Shown here piece by piece: positions 9,099 to 16,049 of a DNA stretch of 64,000 nt. The notes beneath the pieces were generated by a model. That model was not told the DNA's origin. It worked only from the letters and a program-made list of their open reading frames with translations, and ran no database searches. Numbering within the stretch: position 1 is the stretch's first letter; the number at the start of each line of letters is the position of its first letter. The position numbers and the translations under genes are program-made. The stretch is from Clostridium sp. DSM 17811 (lineage in GTDB: Bacteria > Bacillota > Clostridia > Clostridiales > Clostridiaceae): contig NZ_JAHLDU010000021.1 in the NCBI RefSeq assembly GCF_018861905.1, positions 1 to 64,000 on the forward strand. Reading direction: 5' to 3'.

Positions 9099-10172
9099 CT
9101 AAAAATTAAGTTCTGCTTCTTCCACAAGTTCAGTCATAAGTTCCTTAACGGTCACAATTTTATTTACTTTATAAGCATTACTTCCAACAAAAATAAGTCC
9201 GTTATCTAAATTTCCTCTTACTGCTTGTATAAGCGCTTCTGTAATACAATAAGGTGTAGTTTTAGGATCACATTTCTTAATACACAAATAACATTTACTT
9301 ACTTTGCAACCCTTTTCCTCTACAACTTTCATGAAATTATTGTTAATGGCACGTCCAGGCATACCTACCGGACTTTTTACTATCTTTATGTCTTCTTCTT
9401 TTGAATTAATATATGCCATTTTAAAAGCTAAACTAGCATCACATTCATTCGTCGCCACAAATCTAGTAGCCATTTGTACTCCAGCTGCACCTATTTTCAT
9501 TAATTCTGAAATATCGGTACCAGTATAGACTCCACCAGCAGCTACTACAGGAATTTTTTTATTATATTTCTCTTCGAAGGGTTTAATTGCCTCTATAACT
9601 TCTTTAACTATTTGCTTTAAATCTTGGGCTTTCTTCTCAAGTAGCGATTCCAAAGAGAAACCAAGATGACCACCAGCCTCTGGGCCTTCAACAACAATTA
9701 AATCTGCGGCACACTTATTTTTTCTATCCCACATTTTTGATATAACTATAGCTGCCTTTGCTGATGATACTATAGGTGCAAGTTTTGTTTTAAATCCTTT
9801 GGCTATTTTTGGTAAATCAAGTGCAAGTCCTGCACCAGATATTATCAAATCTATACCTTCTTCTAAAGCTACCGTTGTTAGTTCTTCATAATTATTCATA
9901 GCTACCATAATGTTTATCCCAATTATACCCTTAGGACTTAATTCTCTAGCTCTCCTAATTTCACTTCTTAATGCTCTTTTGTTTGCTTCCTTTGCATTAG
10001 TTGCAAAGTCTTCTTCATTAAATCCAATTTGGGCAGTAGATATTATCCCAATTCCACCCTCATTTGCGACAGCTGATGCGAGCTTTGATAAAGATACTCC
10101 CACTCCCATACCACCTTGAATTATAGGAATACGTGCTATTAATTCTCCAATTTTTAAAGGAGGTAACTTCAT
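9099..10172 (-). CDS. FabK-like / nitronate-monooxygenase-family flavoprotein with C-terminal Cys cluster
   Basis: A 357-residue FMN TIM-barrel protein of the FabK/nitronate monooxygenase family (motifs IPIIQGGMGVGVS, GPEAGGHLGF, PVVAAGGVYTG, QMATRFVATNEC). It is about 45 residues longer than FabK at 6141-7073 and carries a C-terminal cysteine cluster (GCKVSKCYLCIKKC, then TPYC), spaced C-x3-C-x2-C-x3-C-x7-C, that could hold a metal or Fe-S centre. It has its own promoter with a FabT-type operator, so it is probably in the FabT regulon; a role in enoyl reduction or unsaturation is inference. Confidence 0.85.
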   Translation of the reverse strand: MKLPPLKIGELIARIPIIQGGMGVGVSLSKLASAVANEGGIGIISTAQIGFNEEDFATNAKEANKRALRSEIRRARELSPKGIIGINIMVAMNNYEELTTVALEEGIDLIISGAGLALDLPKIAKGFKTKLAPIVSSAKAAIVISKMWDRKNKCAADLIVVEGPEAGGHLGFSLESLLEKKAQDLKQIVKEVIEAIKPFEEKYNKKIPVVAAGGVYTGTDISELMKIGAAGVQMATRFVATNECDASLAFKMAYINSKEEDIKIVKSPVGMPGRAINNNFMKVVEEKGCKVSKCYLCIKKCDPKTTPYCITEALIQAVRGNLDNGLIFVGSNAYKVNKIVTVKELMTELVEEAELNF

Positions 10173-10204
10173 AATTATCCTCTCCCTTTGCTTAGATTTT
10201 CAAC

Positions 10205-10223
10205 TAGTTTGATAGTCAAAGTA
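10205..10223. promoter_or_regulatory. Second FabT-type operator, upstream of the FabK-like gene
   Basis: TAGTTTGATAGTCAAAGTA matches the fabT operator in 17 of 19 positions and overlaps the -10 box of the downstream promoter in the same register. It lies 33 bp upstream of the FabK-like start codon. Confidence 0.75.
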
Positions 10224-10248
10224 TATATATTTTTATATTCCATGTCAA
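10220..10248 (-). promoter_or_regulatory. Promoter of the FabK-like flavoprotein gene
   Basis: TTGACA (10243-10248), a 17-base spacer, then TATACT (10220-10225) on the minus strand: identical hexamers and spacing to the fabT promoter, with the operator in the same position. The remaining part of the 10173-10483 spacer is A/T-rich and holds the upstream region of the divergent TspO gene; no other element is clear. Confidence 0.8.
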
Positions 10249-10483
10249 GATAAAAGTATCTTACAACTAATTCAAATGTTTTTTAATAACAAAGTTTTTC
10301 ATTTCCATTCTTTTCAGTTTTTATAGTAGTTCTTGATATGAATTTACTTTGCCTAATATCACCAGCAATTATACAAAACTCTTATAGGTATAAAATAACT
10401 CTTAAACAAGTATATTATAAAATATATGATTATCTATTTGCCCAAACCTCTGTCAACAATAATTATAGAAAGGAAGATAAAAT

Positions 10484-10978
10484 ATGTTTAATATCTTTAA
10501 GGTAAATGGTGAAAAAAATATTATTGCTCTTATGATAAGCATTTTGATTGCAGAAGGGGTAGGTTTGTTAAGTGGTTTTTTAAGTATGAGCGGGCCAAGC
10601 GCTTATGAAAATTTTAATAAACCTTTTTTTTCGCCTCCCGGATGGATTTTCCCTATTGTATGGACAATATTATTCTTTTTAATGGCTGTAGCTGCTTATA
10701 GAATTTGGATGACCAGTAAATCCGGGGTTGATGTAAAAAAAGCATTGATTTTATATAGTTTTCAATTATTTTTAAATTTTTTTTGGTCCATTATATTTTT
10801 CAGATTTAGACTATATGCTATTGCTTTTTTAGAATTACTTCTATTATTAGTATTTATTCTTTTAACTACTTTTGAATTTTATAAGATTGATAAAACCGCA
10901 GCTTATCTTATGATTCCATATATTGCTTGGGTATCATTTGCTGGAGTTTTAAATTATACTATATGGATGCTTAATTAA
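10484..10978 (+). CDS. TspO/MBR family membrane protein
   Basis: A 164-residue protein with five predicted membrane helices. Family hallmarks are the N-terminal NFNKPFFSPPGWIFPIVWT stretch (Pro-Pro-W-x-F-P-x-W) and the fourth-helix LFLNFFWSIIFF, with a final IPYIAWVSFAGVLNYTIW. TspO proteins bind porphyrins and other tetrapyrroles; the physiological role in clostridia is unclear. GGAAG ribosome binding site. It runs with the DTW-domain gene 16 bp downstream. Confidence 0.9.
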   Translation: MFNIFKVNGEKNIIALMISILIAEGVGLLSGFLSMSGPSAYENFNKPFFSPPGWIFPIVWTILFFLMAVAAYRIWMTSKSGVDVKKALILYSFQLFLNFFWSIIFFRFRLYAIAFLELLLLLVFILLTTFEFYKIDKTAAYLMIPYIAWVSFAGVLNYTIWMLN

Positions 10979-10994
10979 ATACTTAGGAGGAAAT

Positions 10995-11642
10995 ATGAAC
11001 TCAGATTATAAAATAAAACAAATAACCAGTTTGTATGACAGTTGTAATCAATGTGGGTTGCCTATTATAAATTGCCTCTGTCCTACAGCACCTAAGATAA
11101 AAACGTCCTCAAAATTTTGGATTTTATCTACGGAAAAAGAATTTTATAGACCTTCTAATACTGCGAGACTATTGAAACTCATAAATCCACATTCGACAGA
11201 GCTTTTTCTTTGGGAAAGAACGAAAATTCCAGAGAAATTAATAACAAACTTAAATAATGATATATATGAGCCATTTTTACTTTTTCCCATAGAAAATAAT
11301 CAAACCAAGTGCCCGAAACTTGAACACAAAAAGGCAGGTAAAATTCCTGCCTTTATTATCATAGACGGTACATGGAAGGAAGCACGAAAAATACTTAGGA
11401 AAAGTTTCTATTTAGAAAATCTGCCAATTATTTCATTAGAACCAAACTTTAAGTCTATATATGATTTAAGAAGAGGTGCAAAGGATGGCAATTTATGTAC
11501 AATAGAAACCGCAATAGAGGTACTAGCTATAAGTTGTGACGATAAGTATTCACAGGTAATAAGTGATTTTTATAATTTATTTTTAAAAAGCTATAAGGCA
11601 GGCTTAAGTGGTCACAAACTTATAACTTCTAAGAAAAATTGA
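10995..11642 (+). CDS. DTW-domain protein, probable tRNA-uridine aminocarboxypropyltransferase
   Basis: The family (TapT/YfiP) adds the acp group of SAM to uridine in tRNA. The 215-residue protein has the N-terminal zinc-knuckle-like CNQCGLPIINCLCP and the family core IIDGTWKEARKI (the DTW motif here reads D-G-T-W), plus YDLRRGAKDGNLCTIETA, a segment conserved in the SPOUT-like fold. AGGAGG precedes the ATG. Specific tRNA target is not predictable here. Confidence 0.85.
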   Translation: MNSDYKIKQITSLYDSCNQCGLPIINCLCPTAPKIKTSSKFWILSTEKEFYRPSNTARLLKLINPHSTELFLWERTKIPEKLITNLNNDIYEPFLLFPIENNQTKCPKLEHKKAGKIPAFIIIDGTWKEARKILRKSFYLENLPIISLEPNFKSIYDLRRGAKDGNLCTIETAIEVLAISCDDKYSQVISDFYNLFLKSYKAGLSGHKLITSKKN

Positions 11643-11677
11643 AGATGCCATCCAAAAGGATGACATTTTCAATTTTT
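11634..11677 (+). terminator. Intrinsic terminator after the DTW gene
   Basis: A roughly 20-bp stem (ATGCCATCC / GGATGACAT core) with an AAAA loop, flanked by A5 and T5 runs; it overlaps the stop codon of the DTW gene. Confidence 0.85.
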
Positions 11678-11727
11678 CTTAATATCTAAAATAACCATAT
11701 TAAAAACGAATAATCTAACAATCAGAA

Positions 11728-12042
11728 TTACTGAATCGGTTGCTGAAAATTTTGAGATTGCTGGTCTTTAATTTTCTGTTTACCTTCCTCCATGAATTGT
11801 GCATCCTTTGGAGATAACATATACAGAATTTCTTGAAGCTCACCAACGTGCCTTCTTTCTTCATCTGCAATGTGATTCAAAATTTTTTTAACTCTTTCAT
11901 CAGCTGTAGACATAGAATGAGCTTCATAACCTATAATAGCCTCAAGTTCACCTGAAATATCAACACGAATTGCTTGCGCAAGCTCATCATTTGACATTTG
12001 TCTTGGTACATTTGCAATGAATGGATCTCCTAGTAAAGCCAT
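11728..12042 (-). CDS. Ferritin-like diiron protein resembling encapsulated ferritin (EncFtn)
   Basis: A 104-residue protein with two helices separated by a short turn, i.e. half a ferritin four-helix bundle. Candidate iron ligands are Glu32, Glu34, Tyr39 in helix 1 (SGELEAIIGYEAH) and Glu62 and His65 in helix 2 (IADEERRHVGEL). As I recall, the ferroxidase ligands of Rhodospirillum rubrum EncFtn are also Glu32, Glu62 and His65 with Tyr39 nearby, so the spacing is the same. EncFtn-type proteins need dimerisation to build the iron site. No encapsulin shell gene is in the window. The C-terminus ends in a Gln-rich tail. Strong AAGGAGG site. Confidence 0.7.
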   Translation of the reverse strand: MALLGDPFIANVPRQMSNDELAQAIRVDISGELEAIIGYEAHSMSTADERVKKILNHIADEERRHVGELQEILYMLSPKDAQFMEEGKQKIKDQQSQNFQQPIQ

Positions 12043-12291
12043 AGTTTATTCCTCCTTTTTAATCTAAATATATTTTTAGCATCATGGTGATATTTTATTC
12101 ATTTATAAGTTTGGTCCTATTTAATATGAAAATGCATATTCTTGTATCTTTTGTAGTGCAAAATCATGTTATCCTCCAAACTTTATGATCTCAAATTATT
12201 AGTTGTTCTATAAATATTATGGATTAATGTAGCAATGTTGGATATAATATGATTCATAGGTTATAAAAATTCGTAATTAAAGGGTGGTAAT

Positions 12292-12936
12292 ATGAGAATA
12301 CCGAATCATATCGGAATAATTCCCGATGGAAATAGAAGATGGTCCGTAGATAATGGTTTAGCTAAGGACAAAGGATATACTTATGGATTAGATCCTGGTC
12401 TATCTTTGTATAAACTTTGCAAAAATGCTGGTGTAAAAGAAATAACTTATTTCGGTTTTACTACCGATAATACAAAAAGGCCAGCAATACAAAGAGAGGC
12501 CTTTGCTAAAGCTTGTGTCGATGCTGTAAAGCTTTTAAGTACACAAGATGCCGATTTATTAGTAGTAGGAAATAGCGACTCTCCTATGTTCCCAAAAGAA
12601 CTACTTCCTTTCACCTCACGTAAAACCTTTGGCAAGGGTGGTATAAGGATAAATTTTCTAGTAAACTATGGCTGGGAATGGGATCTGAGTAATCTTGATC
12701 AAAACAAAAGTAGTAAAAGAAGCAATATATTGAATTGTATCAAAACCAAAGATATTTCTAGAGTAGATTTAATCATTCGTTGGGGTGGTAGAATGCGTCT
12801 TAGCGGTTTCTTACCAATACAGTCCATATATTCTGACTTTTATGCTATAGATGACTTTTGGCCTGATTTTAAACCTGAACATTTAACTAATGCCTTAAAT
12901 TGGTATGATCAGCAAGATGTAACCCTTGGTGGTTAA
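12292..12936 (+). CDS. Divergent cis-prenyltransferase (undecaprenyl diphosphate synthase family)
   Basis: Signature motifs of the family are present: HIGIIPDGNRRW (catalytic Asp), FGFTTDNTKRP (in place of FSTENW-RP) and IIRWGGRMRLSGFLPIQ (in place of IRTGGE-RISNF-WQ), ending SDFYAIDDFWPDF. The protein is only 214 aa against about 240-250, and the usual Glu after R-T-G-G is Arg, so it is probably a paralogue rather than the essential UppS. The product chain length is unknown. No cell-wall genes adjoin it. Confidence 0.8.
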   Translation: MRIPNHIGIIPDGNRRWSVDNGLAKDKGYTYGLDPGLSLYKLCKNAGVKEITYFGFTTDNTKRPAIQREAFAKACVDAVKLLSTQDADLLVVGNSDSPMFPKELLPFTSRKTFGKGGIRINFLVNYGWEWDLSNLDQNKSSKRSNILNCIKTKDISRVDLIIRWGGRMRLSGFLPIQSIYSDFYAIDDFWPDFKPEHLTNALNWYDQQDVTLGG

Positions 12937-13077
12937 TTTTATTTTATATATAGATATAGATATAGATATAAGTTTAAAACAAACTGTATCTATTTTTTTA
13001 TGCACCAAAATATGCTATTATTAATGAAATTATATTTACATAATATTAATTAATTTTATTTCCTCAAAGGAGCTCTT

Positions 13078-13254
13078 ATGGTTATCGAAAAAACAAATTG
13101 TTGTAAATGCATATATTACTATATTACTTGGGATCCAGCTTTCCCAAAAGGCTGTAAACTTTATGGTTTCAAATCTCCAAATTTGCCTTCCATACTAGTA
13201 AAACAATCATCTGGAATAGCTTGTGGTAAATTTACACCAAAAGAAAGAAAGTAA
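13078..13254 (+). CDS. Small cysteine-containing conserved-type protein (58 aa)
   Basis: Too short for many gene finders. It has an excellent AAAGGAG ribosome binding site and reads MVIEKTNCCKC...ITWDPAFPKGCKLYGFKS...SSGIACGKF. Five cysteines (8, 9, 11, 26, 49) suggest a small metal-binding or zinc-ribbon fold. I recall similar short clostridial proteins of unknown function, but cannot name a family. It is followed by a terminator-like hairpin shared with the convergent gene. Confidence 0.75.
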   Translation: MVIEKTNCCKCIYYYITWDPAFPKGCKLYGFKSPNLPSILVKQSSGIACGKFTPKERK

Positions 13255-13294
13255 TTGTTTATGGTAACCTCTAATAAATTTAAATTATAAACTA

Positions 13295-13349
13295 AGGCAC
13301 ATAACTAAATATATATAAATCATATTTTTAGTTATATTCTCTGTGCCCT
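13295..13349. terminator. Bidirectional terminator-like hairpin
   Basis: Inverted repeat built on GGCAC...ATAACTAAA and TTTAGTTAT...GTGCC between two convergent small genes; A/T-rich flanks on both sides. The stem is interrupted by a short asymmetric bulge. Confidence 0.6.
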
Positions 13350-13358
13350 AATTAAATA

Positions 13359-13574
13359 TTAATCTATAACCTTATTATTTTTATCAACTACCTCATATGC
13401 GTAGGACTGAATTTCTTCTTCCCTTATTGTTCCATCATCATTAATTCCCGTAACTATTGTTGGAATGTTTACTAACTTACTTTCTATGCCTTCGATTCTT
13501 ACATATCTATCTAACCCAGCTTTAAGTTTTTCGCATTTTTCCTCGCCTAATTCCCGTCCCTTCATGCCTCTCAA
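13359..13574 (-). CDS. Hypothetical protein, 71 aa (TTG start)
   Basis: I do not recognise the family. The N-terminal part is basic (KGRELGEEKCEKLKAGL) and the C-terminal half reads like a small beta sheet (IPTIVTGINDDGTIREEEI, then SYAYEVVDKNNKVID). The chosen start is TTG with AGAGGAG nine bases upstream; an internal ATG three codons later is possible but its spacing would be 18 nt. The good ribosome binding site and terminator favour a real gene. Confidence 0.6.
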   Translation of the reverse strand: MRGMKGRELGEEKCEKLKAGLDRYVRIEGIESKLVNIPTIVTGINDDGTIREEEIQSYAYEVVDKNNKVID

Positions 13575-13708
13575 AATTCATCACTCCTCTCGAATATTAG
13601 ACCCTCCACTTATGGTTCACATATACTTTGTAATTTTTAAAAACAATTTTTAGATGAGATGATAGTATAGTATTTATAAAAAATATAATATTTATTCTCA
13701 AAAAAAAC

Positions 13709-13731
13709 AAAAACGCCTATTAAGCGTTTTT
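13709..13731 (-). terminator. Terminator of the siroheme-reductase operon
   Basis: AAAAACGC / GCGTTTTT stem with a 7-nt loop; on the minus strand it is followed by a further run of T. It lies 39 bp beyond the stop at 13770. Confidence 0.85.
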
Positions 13732-13769
13732 AATATGATTTTTAAAGCTATGATTACTCAAGTCGATTA

Positions 13770-14429
13770 TTACAGAACAGCTAGTGTATCCTCTTTAAAT
13801 TTTTCTAGTCCTATTCTTGTTATGAAATCGCCTAATTTTTCTCCCATGTTTCCTTTATCCTTATAATACGTTATCAAAGTATCAACCAAAATTAACACTT
13901 GTTCCTCAGTTAATTTTTCTGCAATGATATCCGCAATTCTAGGCGTAAATCCCCCGCTACCACCGGCTACTATTATATATCCCTCTTTATCACCAATTAC
14001 ACCTAAATCCCTAGAATAAACACTAGTGCAAGCATTTTTGCAACCAGCTACTCCAATTTTTGTTCTACAAGGCATCTCCATACCATGGTACCGCTTATCT
14101 AAAAGCATTCCAATTTTAAGGGAATTCTGTTTTGCTCTTTTACAAAAAGCCGCTGGACACATATGAACATTTTTTACAGAGTTTAGAGATTTAACAGCTG
14201 GACTCATACCTAGTTCTTCCCATACCTTCGAAACATCTTCGCAATCAAGCCCTAGTATTGCAATTCTCTGACCCGAGGTCATCTTTAATACACCTTTGTA
14301 TTTTTGCGCAACACTAGCTATCTTCGAAAGCTGCTTTGGGGTTATAAACCCTCCTGGAATATGAGGTGTTACACCATAAGTTCTTTTCCCATCTCTTACC
14401 TTTTGAAGTACAGCATGTTTAGGTTCCAT
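13770..14429 (-). CDS. Miniature siroheme/4Fe-4S nitrite-sulfite reductase-like protein
   Basis: The 219-residue protein contains one ferredoxin-like half domain (residues 1-75, with TPHIPGGFITPKQL and TSGQRI) and one siroheme/4Fe-4S domain with Cys91, Cys96 (MCPAAFCKRA), Cys121, Cys130 and Cys134 (VAGCKNACTS). Normal assimilatory sulfite reductases have both domains duplicated (about 500+ aa); single-copy proteins of about 220 aa are known in anaerobes and archaea as low-molecular-weight sulfite reductases. The substrate (sulfite, nitrite or another) cannot be set. It follows the gene at 14485 in one operon. Confidence 0.85.
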   Translation of the reverse strand: MEPKHAVLQKVRDGKRTYGVTPHIPGGFITPKQLSKIASVAQKYKGVLKMTSGQRIAILGLDCEDVSKVWEELGMSPAVKSLNSVKNVHMCPAAFCKRAKQNSLKIGMLLDKRYHGMEMPCRTKIGVAGCKNACTSVYSRDLGVIGDKEGYIIVAGGSGGFTPRIADIIAEKLTEEQVLILVDTLITYYKDKGNMGEKLGDFITRIGLEKFKEDTLAVL

Positions 14430-14484
14430 TAAATTGCCTCCTATTCCATGGAGAGCTTAACAATTATTATATCCCTCTCCACAT

Positions 14485-15147
14485 TTACTTTCTTGTAATT
14501 TTATTTACTCCAATTATACCATTATGCTCTATCGCTTTAATGAAATTATAAGTATATTCATCATTTGAATTTTCAACAAACGCTTTAGTCCATTCATGTC
14601 TAAGGTTATAAAATATATTTACGTCTCCATTTACCGTTTCCCAATAAATTTTATGAATACAACTTGTAGTTTCCCATTCAAATATATTCTCTTCCGATTT
14701 TATAGGCCTTGTTACTCTATCACAAGGCATGCCTTCTAATAGATAATTATTAAGTGCATTAAATACTTCTTCTGGGCTTCCCGGCATTTCTTTTGCTCTT
14801 GACATCTCACCGACTGTTTTACCTTGCTTTATAAAACATTCATGTGCAATAACTTCTGCTTCTTTTTCATTCCCCTTAATCATTTCTGTTACTATAAATG
14901 CTATTCTCGTTTCAACCTTTTCAATTTTATCTGAAAGCCACCCATGTATATTAGATACATCAATTATATCCTCTATACTTTTACTTGTGTCTATTGGACT
15001 ACCGTAAGCTAGTGACCTTTCAATAACATCCTTTGCATTATCACCATATTTATCTATATATACTTTTTTTAATTTTAACTCTAAGTCCTCTGCTAATAAA
15101 ATTTTACTAAATACCCATGTGTGAATAGGTGCTAAAAAAGCGCTCAT
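14485..15147 (-). CDS. Hypothetical protein, 220 aa, first gene of the siroheme-reductase operon
   Basis: I do not recognise the family with confidence. It is soluble, mixed alpha/beta, with a conserved-looking segment GMPCDRVTRPIKSEENIF and a later Cys in TTSCIHKIYWE. It might be a distant member of the L-2-amino-thiazoline-4-carboxylate hydrolase-like group, but this is a guess. GGAGG precedes the ATG, and 55 bp separate it from the reductase gene, implying a shared transcript and perhaps a sulfur-related role. Confidence 0.7.
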   Translation of the reverse strand: MSAFLAPIHTWVFSKILLAEDLELKLKKVYIDKYGDNAKDVIERSLAYGSPIDTSKSIEDIIDVSNIHGWLSDKIEKVETRIAFIVTEMIKGNEKEAEVIAHECFIKQGKTVGEMSRAKEMPGSPEEVFNALNNYLLEGMPCDRVTRPIKSEENIFEWETTSCIHKIYWETVNGDVNIFYNLRHEWTKAFVENSNDEYTYNFIKAIEHNGIIGVNKITRK

Positions 15148-15223
15148 TATTATTCCTCCAATGCTAATTTTTTTAATCTACAAATCTATAGCTCAATAAT
15201 ACTGTATATAAGCTAAACTTACT

Positions 15224-15237
15224 GTAACCTACGTTAC
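15224..15237. promoter_or_regulatory. Small dyad upstream of the siroheme-reductase operon
   Basis: GTAACCTACGTTAC is an inverted repeat (GTAAC/GTTAC) 77 bp upstream of the start codon at 15147. Its place suggests an operator, but the regulator is unknown and the site is short. Confidence 0.3.
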
Positions 15238-15312
15238 CATTTTAGATAATACTTAATTTAATTGTTATCTGTTGCAGAGACCTAGGAGATGCTTAAATCT
15301 AAAAAAAATAAA

Positions 15313-15331
15313 GAGAGCATTTAATGCTCTC
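15313..15331 (-). terminator. Terminator of the 41-aa gene
   Basis: GAGAGCATT / AATGCTCTC stem; on the minus strand it is followed by TTTATTTTTTTT. It lies about 80 bp downstream of the small gene at 15411-15536. Confidence 0.8.
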
Positions 15332-15410
15332 CTACCACTCATTTTTTAAAAAGCTGTTAATTATCATTTATTACGCTTTAATACCCTTTAGAATTCTGGA
15401 AGAAATTTAA

Positions 15411-15536
15411 TTATTTATCGACTCTTATTGCTGATTTACGTTTCGCCTTCTTCATATCAGACGCCTCAATAGTTTCTGGCTTTTGGGGTTTATTATCCTT
15501 TTCTTTAGCCGGTGTACTCATTTCTTTATATGGCAT
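15411..15536 (-). CDS. Small basic protein, 41 aa
   Basis: Reads MPYKEMSTPAKEKDNKPQKP and continues to a lysine/arginine-rich end (MKKAKRKSAIRVDK). AAGGAGTGATTTT before the ATG is a strong ribosome binding site and an intrinsic terminator follows. It has no recognisable domain and is likely disordered and highly charged. It could be a small nucleic-acid-binding or spore-core type protein, but that is only inference. Confidence 0.6.
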   Translation of the reverse strand: MPYKEMSTPAKEKDNKPQKPETIEASDMKKAKRKSAIRVDK

Positions 15537-15604
15537 AAAATCACTCCTTTATAAAGTATTTTTTACTTTTAATGAAATTTTATTCATATATATTTTTTCA
15601 CCTT

Positions 15605-15840
15605 ATATATTTTTGAGTCCTCCATTTACTATTACCTCAAAACACAAATGTGGTCCTATACTGTCTTCAACACTTCCTAGCTATCCTATTTTCACGCCTT
15701 TCTTTATATATCACCCTTTTTCACGAGAATGTCACCACAGTGTGCATATGTACTTTCTATGGTGTTACCATGTTATAAGTAGCACATATATAACGATTTT
15801 TTGTCTTAAAATATTCGATATTATACCTCCTATGACACTT
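15605..15840 (-). pseudogene. Degraded remnant of an M23 (LytM/LysM-type) peptidase
   Basis: Minus-strand translation gives pieces of the C-terminal M23 fold: an HGNTIESTYAHCGDILVKKG segment, a break by stop codons, then KGVKIG, a stop, LGSVEDSIGPHLCFEVIVNG. These align with family motifs (TLYAH, KVGQKIG, STGPHLHFEVRVNG). Several in-frame stops and the H-to-C change in HLHFE show that the gene is dead. The N-terminal zinc-ligand half cannot be found upstream. The rest of the 15537-16049 spacer is A/T-rich with no other gene. Confidence 0.7.
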
Positions 15841-16049
15841 GCTTAATATGCCCTTTTGTACCATAACTTAAACATTATTCAAATATTCTTTTATTTATAT
15901 TTTTAAGTATATGGTATACTATAGGTTCAATAATAAAATTTTTATAGATCAAAATATACTATATAATTATTATCTACATTATATAGATAAACTTAATTTT
16001 AGATGTTAAAATACTAATTCTAAAATATAAAAAGGAAGGTAGTGACTTT

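Noticed and set aside
15613-15846. 77-codon plus-strand open frame
   Set aside because: It runs antisense to the decayed M23 peptidase and has no ribosome site or recognisable domain.
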